A stretch of DNA of 64,000 nt from Oleispira sp036960605 (GCA_036960605.1 JBALXI010000016.1:30073-94072), one strand, 5' to 3'. Positions 1-11,000 are shown, counted from the stretch's first letter. Translations and numbers: made by a program. The notes: generated by a model from the sequence alone, not told the origin.

Positions 1-30
1 CAATTATAGAGCCTTCAATTATAGAGCCTT
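1..30 (+). repeat. 15-bp tandem duplication inside tonB
   Basis: CAATTATAGAGCCTT occurs twice in perfect tandem (1-15 and 16-30). In the tonB frame it duplicates the residues IIEPS just before the membrane segment, so it is in frame and tolerated. More copies may lie left of the window. Confidence 0.8.
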
Positions 31-665
31 CACTGATCGAATCTGCACCAGGGCGATGGTCTGTCGCTTTACTAGTGGCAGCCTTTGCTACTTTTACGGT
101 GTTTTGGATGATGCAGGGATTAATTTCTTCAGGCAACTCCGTTGTTAATGAAGAAAGTTTTGGTCGTTTAATTGAGTTTGTAGATGTCTCGCAAGATGAC
201 GATGTGCAAACCAAGCAGCGCAAGGTGAATAAACCACCAACGCCACCTGCAGAGCCACCAAAACCTGATATTCCTAAGCCCAGCATTGAAGCGCAATCAG
301 CCAATGCGTTTGATATGGGTGCGCTGGATCTGTCTGCTGATTTAAACATTGATGCAGGGTTAGCGGGTTCAGGTGGTGATGGCGACTTTTTACCGATCGT
401 TAAAGTAGCGCCCCAGTATCCCAGGCGTGCTCTGCAAAAAGGCATAGAAGGACATGTAACGGTTGAATTTACGGTGACAGCATTAGGTACTGTGGTTGAT
501 CCTAAAGTGATCGATGCTAACCCGCCTAATATATTTAATCGAGCGGCTATGAATGCCGCCAAGAAATTTAAATACAAACCTAAAATAGTGAATGGTAAAG
601 CACAGGCCGTCACCGGTGTGCGCAATATTATTCGCTTTGAATTAGATAAAAGCAGTAAACGATAA
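1..665 (+). CDS. tonB: TonB energy transducer, 5' end cut by window edge
   Basis: The protein couples the inner-membrane proton motive force (through ExbB-ExbD) to outer-membrane receptors. The reading frame is open to the left edge, starting at base 3, so the GTG at 75 is not the start and the N-terminus is missing; 220 residues are visible. In order they hold a short repeated IIEPS stretch, one membrane segment (SVALLVAAFATFTVFWMM), a proline-rich spacer (KPPTPPAEPPKPDIPKP) and a C-terminal TonB domain with the characteristic APQYPRRAL motif and a final IIRFEL strand. A TPR gene follows 18 bases downstream, the arrangement of TonB2-type ExbB-ExbD-TonB-TPR systems in marine gammaproteobacteria. 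The exbBD genes, if present, lie outside the window. Family assignment is secure. Confidence 0.9.
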   Translation, partial: IIEPSIIEPSLIESAPGRWSVALLVAAFATFTVFWMMQGLISSGNSVVNEESFGRLIEFVDVSQDDDVQTKQRKVNKPPTPPAEPPKPDIPKPSIEAQSANAFDMGALDLSADLNIDAGLAGSGGDGDFLPIVKVAPQYPRRALQKGIEGHVTVEFTVTALGTVVDPKVIDANPPNIFNRAAMNAAKKFKYKPKIVNGKAQAVTGVRNIIRFELDKSSKR

Positions 666-683
666 TCACAGCCTCAGGAACTT

Positions 684-2087
684 ATGATGAAAGCAGTGAA
701 ATTTAAAAACATGATTCTAAATACAAAGCATACGAAAAGCGTATTGTCGTCTTTTGTACTAACCGCTTGTATTGGACTGTCGGTTGTAATATCACCCAGT
801 GTACATGCTGAAGTTAATACGATAGATAAATCAGCTGTAGAAAAAAATGCAGCTGTGAGTGATAAAAAGACAGTCAAAAAAAGGCGAGTTCGCCGAGCGC
901 AAACGATGCGTCCAAAAATCTTTAAAAAATTAGATAAAGTTCGCGAACTTTCTGATGCAAAAGATTATGACGGTGCCGCTTCTATTTTAGAATCTCTATC
1001 TAAGGTGAAGCGTAACTCTTATGAAGTGGCGATGACTTGGAATATGCATGCTTACATGAATTTCAATCAAGAAAACTATGCTGCTGCGGCCCAGGCCTAT
1101 GAGAAAATAATTGCGGGCAAGAGAGTGCCAGAAAGTTTGATGCAAACAACGCTCTATAGTCTTGCTAAGTTGTATCTTATTCAAGAGCAATATAAGTCAG
1201 CTTTAATATCTTTGAATAACTGGTTTGATGTTGTTGAAAAACCCAATGCACAATCTTATATTCTACGTGCGCAGGTTTATTATCAATTGGAAAACTATAA
1301 GCAAGCTTTGCCTGATGTGAAGCAAGCCATTGCAATTACTTTAGCGCAAGGTAATAAACCTCGTGAAAATTGGTTGTTAATGGAACGAGCGGTGTATTTT
1401 CAGAGTAAAGATTATATTTCGATGGAGCGTTGCTTAAAAGACCTTATTGCTTATTATCCTAAGTCGGGCTCGATCTCTCAGTATTGGGTACAGTTATCAG
1501 CCATTTATAATGAATTGGGTAAGCCAGAAGCAGAGCTATCGACGCTTGAAACGGCTTATGAGCAGGGTTTATTAATAAAAGAGGCTCAGCTAGTGAGTCT
1601 AGCGCAAGCGATGTTAGGCAAAGAAATTCCTTATAAGTCAGCGCAGATAATGTTGACGGGAATGAAAAATAAACACATCGAAGAAACTGCAAAAAATCTT
1701 TCGTTGTTAGGGGATGCTTTAATGCTTGCGAAAGAATATGAGCAAGCAATTATTGTAATGGCCAAAGCGGCAAGGTTATCTAATTCGGCCAAAGATTATT
1801 ATAAGTTGGCTCAAATACATACAGAGCGACAAGAATGGAACGCTGCTTTAACAAATATTGATAAAGCCATTGATAAAAATGACCCTGATTCAAAACAAGT
1901 AATTAAAGTACATGAAGCGCGAATTTTAAAAGGCTTGGTTTTGTTTAATATGAAAGATCTATTATTAGCAAAAGCTGAATTTCAGATGGCTGCTGAAACG
2001 GTAGAGGCTGAAAAAATGGCAGGTCAGTGGCTGAAGTACATTGCCGGTGAAGAGAAGCGAATCGCATTTCTAGCGGGCACTGAATAG
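684..2087 (+). CDS. Tetratricopeptide repeat protein of a TonB system
   Basis: A 467-residue exported helical-repeat protein. The N-terminus is a Sec signal with a likely cut after SVHA (about residue 42), then a very basic linker (KKTVKKRRVRRA), then TPR-like helical pairs to the end (for example AAQAYEKIIAGK, ALPDVKQAIAI, ALTNIDKAIDKN). An AGGAAC ribosome site precedes the ATG. It sits 18 bases behind tonB, so the two are probably co-transcribed. Such TPR proteins in TonB2-type clusters are thought to assist the Ton complex in the periplasm (the Vibrio TtpC role is a different protein but the same kind of accessory). The exact function is inferred from position. Confidence 0.75.
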   Translation: MMKAVKFKNMILNTKHTKSVLSSFVLTACIGLSVVISPSVHAEVNTIDKSAVEKNAAVSDKKTVKKRRVRRAQTMRPKIFKKLDKVRELSDAKDYDGAASILESLSKVKRNSYEVAMTWNMHAYMNFNQENYAAAAQAYEKIIAGKRVPESLMQTTLYSLAKLYLIQEQYKSALISLNNWFDVVEKPNAQSYILRAQVYYQLENYKQALPDVKQAIAITLAQGNKPRENWLLMERAVYFQSKDYISMERCLKDLIAYYPKSGSISQYWVQLSAIYNELGKPEAELSTLETAYEQGLLIKEAQLVSLAQAMLGKEIPYKSAQIMLTGMKNKHIEETAKNLSLLGDALMLAKEYEQAIIVMAKAARLSNSAKDYYKLAQIHTERQEWNAALTNIDKAIDKNDPDSKQVIKVHEARILKGLVLFNMKDLLLAKAEFQMAAETVEAEKMAGQWLKYIAGEEKRIAFLAGTE

Positions 2088-2155
2088 CGCATATTAAATA
2101 AAAATAAGGCTGCAGTATTCATTTTTTTTATAAAAAACAATAAATTGATTTTGAG

Positions 2156-2185
2156 CCTATTTATGAAAATAAATAGGTTTTTTTT
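2156..2185 (+). terminator. Rho-independent terminator after tonB-TPR
   Basis: A perfect 9-bp stem (CCTATTTAT / ATAAATAGG) with a GAAA loop is followed by eight T residues. It lies 69 bases after the TPR gene stop and should end the tonB operon transcript. Confidence 0.8.
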
Positions 2186-2320
2186 GTTTGCAGTCAGGTC
2201 ATTAAAGGCATAAGTAGGCTTTTACGTGCAAGTAGTAACAAATCATTACATTGAGGGGTTGTCAGATGCCTTCTAAGTCGGTAAAAACGTAGGTACCGAT
2301 AGAACTTATACTTTGTTCCC

Positions 2321-2348
2321 TTGAACGAGTATGAATTAGAAGTATTTT
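2321..2348 (+). promoter_or_regulatory. Candidate sigma-70 promoter for the phoD-like gene
   Basis: TTGAAC (2321-2326) and TATTTT (2343-2348) are separated by 16 bases, placing transcription start about 30 bases before the ATG at 2385. This is a pattern match only. No convincing Shine-Dalgarno sequence is visible before that ATG. Confidence 0.35.
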
Positions 2349-2384
2349 GACATAATAACAATTAATATCCGTTGGGCTTAAAAC

Positions 2385-4268
2385 ATGACAATTAAAACAG
2401 ATTTAACACGCCGCTCTTTTATGAAAAGTGCAGCTGCTGGCGCTGGTGCGGTAGCCGTTCCTATGGCTTTAACAGGCTGTGGTGCTGATGACGATAATGA
2501 TAAAGCACTAGGTGCTTTAACTTTTTCTCATGGTGTTGCCAGTGGTGATCCTCTTACAGATCGAGTAATTATTTGGACTCGTATTACTCCTCAGCGTCCA
2601 GATTCCTCCGATTCAGTAGAAGTGACTTGGGCTGTATCTGAAGCCGCAGATATGTCAGCTCCTGTTCAAACAGGGTCTGTTACAACAAATTCGACCAAAG
2701 ATTTCACTGTAAAAGCAGATGTAACTGGATTAATGGCTAATACAACGTATTACTACCAGTTCAATAATGTAAATACTGATGCGAGTTCTATTGGTGAGAC
2801 AGTAACATTACCAGAAGGCAATGTTGCTGCAATTAAGCTAGCAGTATGTTCTTGTGCTAATTATCCTGCTGGCTACTTTAATGTTTATGACAAAATAGCT
2901 TCTTCTGATGCTGCCGTAGTATTGCATCTTGGTGATTATATTTATGAATATGCTGTCGGTGAATATGGAACGACTGCGAATACAATTGATCAGGGCCGTA
3001 ATCATAGCCCTACTAAAGAAATTTGGACTTTAGCTGATTATCGACAGCGTTATGCTCAGTACCGTCAAGATTCTATGTTACAGGCGGCTCATAAAGCTAA
3101 GCCGTTTATTTGTGTATGGGATGATCATGAGTTAGCCAATGATTCTTATAAGGATGGTGCTGCTAACCATACCGAAGGTGATGAAGGAACTTTTGAAGAT
3201 CGTCGAAATGCTGCTTTTCAGGCATACCATGAATGGTTACCAATTCGAACGGGTTCTGATGTAAGTGATATTTACCGTCAATTTGAAATTGGTGATCTGG
3301 TAAATCTTCAAATGATGGATACTCGACAAATTGCTCGTGATAAGCCTGTTAGTCTTACCGATTTTCCTGATTTGTTCTTGAAAGAAGCTGAAGATGCTGA
3401 GAAAGTTAGTGCAGCAGCGGCAGCATTTACTTCAGCAATTGCCTCGTCAAGCAGATCATTATTGGGGGCGTCCCAATATGAAACTGTTGTTTCAAATATG
3501 AAGAACAATAGTGCAACGTGGCAAGTATTTGGCCAACAAGTTTTGATGGGACGTATTTTAGTCCCTGCTGAGTTATTGGCATCGATTGATACATTAACCA
3601 AAAAAATCGAATCTGGAGCTGATGCAACAGAAGACCAAGCGGCAGTTAATACTGTAATTACGGAATTATACACGCTTAAATTACGTGATAATCAATCTGA
3701 TCCAACTTTAACCGATGCTGAGAAATCGCGAATTAATACGGTCTTGCCATATAATCTTGATTCTTGGGATGGATATGCTTATGAACGTGAAATGTTATTG
3801 ATTGAAGCGGTTAAAGCAAAGAAGAATCTCGTTGTATTGGCAGGTGATACTCATAATGCTTGGGCCAGTGAATTACGCTTATTAGAACTGGGCGGGTCTA
3901 CTGTTTCAAATATTCATGCTGGTGTTGAGTTTGCTACTTCTTCAGTAAGTTCTCCTGGTTTTGATGAATACTTGTCATTGGATGCCGCGACTAAAGTAGG
4001 TTTTGAAAGCGCTATCACAGCTTTGGTGGATGATATTCGTTATATGGATGCTAACCGACGCGGATATATGACAGTTGAGTTTACTCAGGCAAAAGCGACA
4101 GCAGAGTGGGTATTTGTGAGTGATATTGCAACAAACGAAAATATTACTACAGATAGTAATTATGTTCAGCTAGCAGCAGATGGTGCAACACCAGTACCTA
4201 ATAAAGCTAAGTTTGAGGTTTTAGCCAATGGACCGACTAACGCGAGTAAATTAGTTCAGGTCGTGTAA
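2385..4268 (+). CDS. phoD: PhoD-family alkaline phosphatase/phosphodiesterase, Tat-exported lipoprotein
   Basis: This 627-residue protein is expected to hydrolyse phosphate mono- or diesters outside the inner membrane. It begins with a twin-arginine motif (TRRSFMK, arginines 9-10) that runs into a lipobox LTGC, so residue C32 should be lipidated after Tat export. A PhoD N-terminal domain covers roughly 43-145 and the metallophosphatase domain about 150-600. Visible metal-site motifs are LGDYIY (D184), WDDHELAND (D246, D247, H248, N252) and AGDTHNAW (about 487). The family needs Fe and Ca ions in Bacillus PhoD; that is family knowledge. It stands alone between two terminators. No Pho box is seen upstream, so phosphate control cannot be claimed from this sequence. 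Confidence 0.9.
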   Translation: MTIKTDLTRRSFMKSAAAGAGAVAVPMALTGCGADDDNDKALGALTFSHGVASGDPLTDRVIIWTRITPQRPDSSDSVEVTWAVSEAADMSAPVQTGSVTTNSTKDFTVKADVTGLMANTTYYYQFNNVNTDASSIGETVTLPEGNVAAIKLAVCSCANYPAGYFNVYDKIASSDAAVVLHLGDYIYEYAVGEYGTTANTIDQGRNHSPTKEIWTLADYRQRYAQYRQDSMLQAAHKAKPFICVWDDHELANDSYKDGAANHTEGDEGTFEDRRNAAFQAYHEWLPIRTGSDVSDIYRQFEIGDLVNLQMMDTRQIARDKPVSLTDFPDLFLKEAEDAEKVSAAAAAFTSAIASSSRSLLGASQYETVVSNMKNNSATWQVFGQQVLMGRILVPAELLASIDTLTKKIESGADATEDQAAVNTVITELYTLKLRDNQSDPTLTDAEKSRINTVLPYNLDSWDGYAYEREMLLIEAVKAKKNLVVLAGDTHNAWASELRLLELGGSTVSNIHAGVEFATSSVSSPGFDEYLSLDAATKVGFESAITALVDDIRYMDANRRGYMTVEFTQAKATAEWVFVSDIATNENITTDSNYVQLAADGATPVPNKAKFEVLANGPTNASKLVQVV

Positions 4269-4286
4269 GTTAAGCTTTTTATAGAT

Positions 4287-4321
4287 AGCCCTACTAGGTT
4301 AAAGCCTGGTAGGGCTTTTTT
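4287..4321 (+). terminator. Rho-independent terminator after phoD
   Basis: A 12-bp stem (AGCCCTACTAGG with CCTGGTAGGGCT, one T-G pair) with a six-base loop is followed by a run of six T residues, 19 bases past the stop codon. Confidence 0.9.
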
Positions 4322-4404
4322 GTGCCAGTTAATTATGCGAACTTTATGAATAAATGATAAATTAGCTCTTTTGTTATTTGTATTTTATTCAGCGTGGCGC
4401 ACGG

Positions 4405-7400
4405 ATGTTCAGACTTTACCATTCCAATGATCTTGATGTATTAAAAGAGCTTCTTGTTCACCAAATGAAGCAGGGAGATAGTGACCCTTTTATCCCGGAA
4501 CAAATCTTGGTGCAAAGCCAAGGCATGGCCCATTGGTTAAAGCTACAAATTGCCGAATCGTTAGGCATTGCTGCGAATATCGAATTCCCCTTACCATCGA
4601 GTTTTGTTTGGAAAGTATACAACTCGGTGAAGCCTGATTTACCTGAACGTTCTCATTTTGAAAAAGAGTCGATGACGTGGAAGTTGATGCGTTTATTGCC
4701 GACCTTAATTAATGAGAAAGAGAATGAAGAATTGTTTGCTCCCATTGCTCACTATCTCGATGATAATAAGAGTGAAGTTAAAAAGACTGACGATGAAAAA
4801 AGCAAAGAGGCTGCTTCGAATGAGAGTGCTACTACTGATCGCTCGAAAATTAACCAGCAGAAAGTCTTTGCTCTCGCTGAAAAGATAGCGGATACCTTTG
4901 ACCAATATTTAGTCTATCGCCCTGATTGGTTATTAGATTGGGAAGCCGGTAAAGATGAAATTGAAGGTGGGGACATTAGCAACCAACCTTGGCAGCCTGA
5001 ATTATGGCGTCGTTTGGTTAAAGACAGTGAAGAATTGGGCCACAGCTTATTTCACCGTGCGCGTTTAACCGATCAGCTCGTCGATATTGTGCGTGAAGGT
5101 AAAGAAGGGCTTAAAACCCTACTGCCTACTAGTTCGGCTGAGCACCCTGCACGTATCTTTGTTTTTGGTATCGCCGCGTTGCCGGGAACCTATTGGCAAG
5201 TATTGAACGCTATTAGTGAGCATGTGGATGTACATTTCTTTTTATTAAACCCTTGCCGTAATTTTTGGGGGGATATTGTTAATGAAAAAACCCGCGCAAA
5301 GCTGTTGCAAAAAGACGCCAGTTTAGCGAGTTATTTCAATGTCGGAAATCCGCTATTAGCCTCATGGGGTAAGCTAGGCCGAGATTTTGTCACCCTGACT
5401 CACGAAGCCGCGAATGAAGCTGGAAGAGAGCGCTATTTTCAGGATATTGAAGCGTTTGTTGATGTTGCTGAAGACGAAAAAGGATCTGCCAAAAATCTAT
5501 TAAAAAATATTCAACTAGATTTTTTAGAACTGCGTAATCGCAGTGAAGCAGCCTTTGGTTCAGAAGCACTCGAACATAGCAACGCCAAGTTAGCAGTCGA
5601 CAAAGATGATCAAAGCATTCAGTTTGTCAGTGCTCATTCACCGTTACGGGAAGTCCAAACCTTATTCGATCAAATGTTAAGTTGGTTTGACCAAGATGCG
5701 CTGGCGCAGAAAAATCAGCAAGCAGGACATGAACATTCGGCCCTAAAGCCCAGAGATATTCTCGTCATGGTGCCCGATATTGATATCTATGCGCCTTATA
5801 TTGAAGCCGTTTTTGGCAGTGCCTCCGATGACTTACGTATTCCTTGGGCGATTGCCGACCAAGCCTTAAACAAAGAAAACTTAATTATTGATTCGTTTTT
5901 GCGCTTATTGCAGTTGCCGAGTAGTCGCTTAACGATTACTGACATCATCGAGTTTTTAGACGTCCCAGCCATTGCGCAAAAATTCGACATTGAATTAAAA
6001 GATTTAGATCAAATAAAGCATTGGCTAAGTTCAGCGAATATTCGTTGGGGTCTTGATGAGTCTCACCGCAGTGATTTAGGCCTGCCGAGTTGGGATGACA
6101 ACAGTTGGTTTAAAGGCTTGCAGCAATTGTTACTGGGGTTAGTGATGCCTGATAATGCGCATGCACTGGATCAATATTGGCCGGTGCCAGGTGTTACCGG
6201 TAGCCAAGGAGAGCTATTAGGAAAGTTGATGGCGTTCGTTGATCAGCTTAGCCACTGGTATCAGATACTGCATCAACAAAAATCAGTCGAGCACTATTTA
6301 AGCCACGAAGAATGGCAGGATCTATTATTACGTTTGATCAGTGATTTTTATCCGCAGCAAGCGCAAGACGAAAATGGTTTAAGTGATCAGTTGGTATTGC
6401 AAAAAATACGCGACCAAGTTCAACGCTGGCAGGAAGAGCTGGAATTAGCCGGCTTCAATCGTGAGCTTGATCAAGGCTTGAGCCATGGTGTGATTCTGCA
6501 ATATTTAACCGGCTGTTTGACTAAACAAGTGGGTTGGCAGCGCTTTCTTGCAGGCCCAGTAAATTTTTGCACCTTGATGCCGATGCGCAGTATTCCTTTT
6601 AAAATTGTCTGTATGCTCGGCATGAACGACGTAGATTATCCAAGGCGTGTGCCACCACAAGGTTTTGATTTAATGGCGCAAGGGGCTTATCGCCGAGGCG
6701 ATCGCTCGCGTCGAGAAGACGACCGCTATTTGTTTTTAGAAGCCGTGGTTGCCGCACAAAATAAACTTTATATCAGTTACCGTGGCCGTGATAGCCGTGA
6801 AAATAATGAGCTACAGCCTTGTGTCTTGGTGAGCGAGCTGATTGATTATCTGGCTAATGGTTATGTGCTGAAAGGGGATGAAGACTTGCCCCATAAAGAC
6901 AGCGAAAAACATTTAAGAAAACATTTAATTAGAGAGCAGTTATTGCAGCCTTTTAATGCGCAATATTTTTCTTCTATTGCAAATGACTCAAAGAGCTATC
7001 AAAAACTATGGCAGCAAGTTGCTATTGCGAGTAATGAACTGGCCAGTGACTCTTCGTTAACGAACGATCAACCTGCTAATGACAGCACTTTTGTTATCGC
7101 CCCTTTAACCGATGATAGAGACGACAATATTCGACTTTATCCTGAACTTGATGATATCAAACAGTGTTTGATTAACCCGTGCAAGTTTTTCATGCAGCGC
7201 CGATTAAAGGTGAATTTAACTCAGTATTGGGATGAAACCGAAGTAGATGAACCGTTCGCCCTGGATAACTTACAAACATACTTATTGAACGAAGCTTTAT
7301 TAGCGACTCGTTTAGAAGGTCGAGAAGATGTCTTTAAGCAGCAGCAGAAATCGTTAGGCAATTTACCCGCTGCAGGGTTTGCAGATTACCTACTCACTCA

Positions 7401-8097
7401 AAGTGAAAACAAAATAGCGCCCTTGATTACAGAAATTAGCAGCACGTTCTCTGAAACAGGAGGCCGTATAGGAAAGATGCCGCCTCAAAGCGATAGCTTA
7501 ATACTTGAGGAGTATCAGTTGAGTGGGCAGCTGGAGCATTTAATTAATCGCGATGATCTTCTTTCTGGCAACACAGATCAAAGCGGCAGCTATCCAAATA
7601 ACGTTCAGCAGGTTTTCCATTTTCGCAGTGGCGGTTTCAAAGCTAAGCAGATCATTAATCTCTGGTTAGAACATTTATTTGCCTGCGCTACCGGTAGGAA
7701 TATGGGTAACAGTATTGGGCTAGGCATTAATAAAGAAGGCGAGGTCGATAAATGTGAGTTTACGGCAGTCAATCCTGAAATGGCCCAGCACTATTTATTA
7801 ATCCTGATTGAATTTATGAATCAATGCTATCGCCAGCCACAAGTGTTCTTTTTGCAATTAGCGTTTAGTTATTTAACCGCTGCTGCGGAAAAACAAGAGG
7901 GTGTTTTAGACAAGGCATTAGACAGTGAATTCAGCGAACTTAATGATGAATTTGTTCAGCGCTGCTTTGCTCAAACGATTGCAGACGATCATGTGAAATT
8001 TCTATCTGACCATAAAAGCTTGTGGCAAGGGCTATTAGCGCCGCTACTGGATCATAGAGTCAGTGATGATGCTGATGAAAAGGAGGACGCATCATGA
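4405..8097 (+). CDS. recC: Exodeoxyribonuclease V gamma chain RecC
   Basis: RecC is the subunit of RecBCD that splits the duplex and recognises Chi during double-strand-break repair. The ATG at 4405 gives MFRLYHSNDLDVL, matching the conserved RecC N-terminus; an in-frame TTG at 4378 would add nine residues and is not supported. The N-terminal half resembles an inactive SF1 helicase (ILVQSQGMAHWLK, RARLTDQLVDIV) and a conserved block is seen at CMLGMNDVDYPRRVPP. At 1230 residues it is longer than the E. coli protein (1122), partly through an acidic low-complexity insert near residues 120-150 (KSEVKKTDDEKSKEAAS). The stop overlaps the recB start (ATGA). Confidence 0.95.
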   Translation: MFRLYHSNDLDVLKELLVHQMKQGDSDPFIPEQILVQSQGMAHWLKLQIAESLGIAANIEFPLPSSFVWKVYNSVKPDLPERSHFEKESMTWKLMRLLPTLINEKENEELFAPIAHYLDDNKSEVKKTDDEKSKEAASNESATTDRSKINQQKVFALAEKIADTFDQYLVYRPDWLLDWEAGKDEIEGGDISNQPWQPELWRRLVKDSEELGHSLFHRARLTDQLVDIVREGKEGLKTLLPTSSAEHPARIFVFGIAALPGTYWQVLNAISEHVDVHFFLLNPCRNFWGDIVNEKTRAKLLQKDASLASYFNVGNPLLASWGKLGRDFVTLTHEAANEAGRERYFQDIEAFVDVAEDEKGSAKNLLKNIQLDFLELRNRSEAAFGSEALEHSNAKLAVDKDDQSIQFVSAHSPLREVQTLFDQMLSWFDQDALAQKNQQAGHEHSALKPRDILVMVPDIDIYAPYIEAVFGSASDDLRIPWAIADQALNKENLIIDSFLRLLQLPSSRLTITDIIEFLDVPAIAQKFDIELKDLDQIKHWLSSANIRWGLDESHRSDLGLPSWDDNSWFKGLQQLLLGLVMPDNAHALDQYWPVPGVTGSQGELLGKLMAFVDQLSHWYQILHQQKSVEHYLSHEEWQDLLLRLISDFYPQQAQDENGLSDQLVLQKIRDQVQRWQEELELAGFNRELDQGLSHGVILQYLTGCLTKQVGWQRFLAGPVNFCTLMPMRSIPFKIVCMLGMNDVDYPRRVPPQGFDLMAQGAYRRGDRSRREDDRYLFLEAVVAAQNKLYISYRGRDSRENNELQPCVLVSELIDYLANGYVLKGDEDLPHKDSEKHLRKHLIREQLLQPFNAQYFSSIANDSKSYQKLWQQVAIASNELASDSSLTNDQPANDSTFVIAPLTDDRDDNIRLYPELDDIKQCLINPCKFFMQRRLKVNLTQYWDETEVDEPFALDNLQTYLLNEALLATRLEGREDVFKQQQKSLGNLPAAGFADYLLTQSENKIAPLITEISSTFSETGGRIGKMPPQSDSLILEEYQLSGQLEHLINRDDLLSGNTDQSGSYPNNVQQVFHFRSGGFKAKQIINLWLEHLFACATGRNMGNSIGLGINKEGEVDKCEFTAVNPEMAQHYLLILIEFMNQCYRQPQVFFLQLAFSYLTAAAEKQEGVLDKALDSEFSELNDEFVQRCFAQTIADDHVKFLSDHKSLWQGLLAPLLDHRVSDDADEKEDAS

Positions 8098-11000
8098 AAA
8101 TTTTACAAGCTGAAAGCTTTCCTCTGCTAGGAAAAAGCCTTATCGAAGCCAGTGCCGGTACGGGTAAAACCTATACCATTGCCAACTTATATCTGCGCGT
8201 TTTACTCGGAGATCACTCACTGGGTTTAAAAGCCGTTGACCGTATTTTAGTGGTTACCTTTACTCGAGCTGCGACCGAAGAATTACGTGGCCGTATCCGT
8301 GATCGTATTCGTGAACTTTATGAAGATGTATTGCGACTTGAGCAGGATCCAGAAAATCCCGTCGATAGTGAGGTAAAGGAGTTAATCCTACGTACTCAGG
8401 ATAATTTCTACAGTGAAGAGCAGCCCAAGAAAATGGCGCTTACCGACTGGCTACAAGCTAATTTATCGCAAATGGATGAGTCGTCGGTTTTTACAATTCA
8501 TGGTTTTTGCCAGCGTATATTAAAGCAGTTCGCCTTTGACAGTGGTGTCGGTTTTGAATCAGAAATGATTTTAGACGCGCAAGAATACCTAAGGCGAGCA
8601 GCGCAAGATTATTGGCGTGAGCTTGCTTACCCAATGGATCAGGAACAATTAACCGCGTTACTCGGGCAGATCTCTAGCCCAGAAGATGTATTCTGGAAAG
8701 TCCGGGGTTGGTTACAGCAAGACGATATCGAGTTATTACCCGCGGCAAAGTCGAATCTAGACTTCTCAAGTGCATGGACAAAGGCTAAATCAAGTTATGA
8801 AGCCGCAGTAACGGTCTGGCAAGAATTACCAGAACAAGACCTTAATGACTTAATTGAAAACTCTGGCGTCGATAAGCGCAGTTTCTCGAAAAGTACGCGT
8901 CCTAAACGAGTTGCGGCCGCGAAAGCTTTCTTTTCTGCTAGTGCGCATTTTACCGGAAAAGTCCCTAAAGATGTTTTAGAGCTAGGGCAAGAAAACTTAT
9001 TCATCAAAACTAAAAAAGGTGAAGCTCCGCAGCATCAGGCATTTTGTTTAATCGATGAACTCGTTAATGATTGTGAGCAGATGGCAGCGGTATTGCCGCA
9101 TCATATGTTGGCGCAGGTGAAGGCTAAGTTCTGGGCATCGATGGAACAAGCGAACTTAATGAATCCCGATGATTTATTACGCTTGTTAGCCAATGCTTTA
9201 CGCGGCTCTCATGGGGAAGCGCTGGCTGAGCATATTCGCCAACAATATCCTTTTGCCATGATTGATGAATTTCAAGATACCGACAGCTTGCAGTATGAAA
9301 TTTTTAATCAAGTCTATAGCAACGAAGAAAGCTCTGGACTGTATATGATCGGCGATCCTAAACAGGCGATTTACAGTTTCCGCGGGGCCGATATTTTTAC
9401 TTACCTGCAAGCGGGTAAGTCATTAGAGGAAGACAGACGTTTTACTCTGAATAAGAACTGGCGCAGTCATAGTGATCTGGTATCCGCGACTAATGAGTTG
9501 TTTTCGCGTCATAGTGAACCTTTTGTTTTACCCGGTAAAATCGAATTTCAGTCGGTGCTGTCGGCGGGAAAATCGGATAAAAACTTCTTTCATTACCGTG
9601 GCCAAGATAAATGTGCTCCTCTGCATTTGTTATTAAACTCAGAAGGCACTAATCGCGATCATGGTCGCTATAACGCCGCTGAAATGTGTGCCAAAAGTAT
9701 TCAGAACTTATTGCTAAAAGGCTGTTTGGTCTCAGATAAAGACAGCTCAGAAGAGAGTCCGAGCAGCGTCGGTGCTGGTGATATTGCTGTATTAGTGCAT
9801 AACCGTAAACAAGCCAAGCTAGTGAAGAATAATTTAAAATTGTTGGGTATTAATAGCGTATTTTTATCTCGCGACAGTGTTTTAAATTCGATTGAAGCAC
9901 GAGATTTATTACGCTGGCTCAATGCCATTGCAGAACCTCAAAATGAGCGACTATTACGCAATGCGCTAGCCTGTGAAAGTTTGGATTATGGCGCTCATTA
10001 TTTAGCGTCGTTATTAGAGGATGAGGCGCGCTGGGAAACGGAACTGGCTCAGCTCTATCAATTACGTGAACGCTTTAACCAGCGTGGTGTAATGGCCTTT
10101 CTCATGGCTTGGCTAGAAATGAAGCCAGCGGCTCTTGATGACGGAGCGCAGGATGGCGAGGCAGAACCTTTGGCGGTGCGTTTGCGCAAACAGGCTGATG
10201 GCGAACGTAAATTAACCAACTTCTTACACCTAGGTGAAGTTTTACAGCATGCCAGTCGCGAACTGGGTATTCAATCGGGATTTTATAACAGCGATGGTAA
10301 GGGCTTATTAACCTTGCTGCGCTGGTATTCTGATCGCTGTCAAAATGCGTTGTTGAATCAATCGGAAGAGCAACAGATACGCTTAGAGAGTGATGCCAAT
10401 CTAGTTCAGATTGTTACCATTCATAAGAGTAAAGGCTTGCAGTACCCGGTTGTATTTTTACCCTTCTGCTGGGATGAAGATAATAACGCGGTAAGGTTTG
10501 ATGCGGTTTATCATACGGAAAAGAAAGGTGACGGTGATGATAAATCGGTATTAACCATTCATACCAAGGCCGATAATGAGGCTAAGAAAAAACATGTGGC
10601 GGAAGTGCGCGCCGAAGCCATGCGATTGTTGTATGTGGCGCTAACCCGTGCTGAGCAAGCGTGCTTTGTGCAGCTTGAGAATATCGTAAAGCAGCTGAAA
10701 GGTGGCCCGAAAGGATTGTTAATGAATTCGGCCATTGGTTATTTGCTAGAGCAAGATGCTGTCAGTATCGATGCTTTGAAAGAGCGATTTAGTGAAGTGA
10801 TTACTGATGGGAAATTATCCGTCAGTTATTACACAGATTGGTTAACCACGATGGACAGTATTCCATCCATCGAAAAGGATCAGGTCGAAGAACAAACAGA
10901 ACTAAGCTTGGCTAAATTTCACGGTAAGGTTTGGGATAACTGGCGCTTAACCAGTTATAGCCAGTTAGCCAAGTTGGATACCGAGCATAATCAAGGACAT

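Noticed and set aside
75..77. GTG as the start of tonB
   Set aside because: It falls inside the membrane segment and the frame is open upstream to the window edge.
2347..2352. TTGACA as a -35 box for the phoD-like gene
   Set aside because: No -10-like sequence lies 16-18 bases downstream; that position is only a few bases before the ATG.
2225..2384. Possible Pho box upstream of the phoD-like gene (TTGTCAG near 2259)
   Set aside because: Only one half-unit resembles CTGTCAT; nothing matching stands 11 bases on either side.
3308..3673. 121-codon minus-strand frame inside the phoD-like gene
   Set aside because: It is fully embedded in a well-supported gene and its product has no family features.
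4378..4404. Longer RecC with TTG start
   Set aside because: The conserved RecC N-terminus begins at the ATG at 4405.
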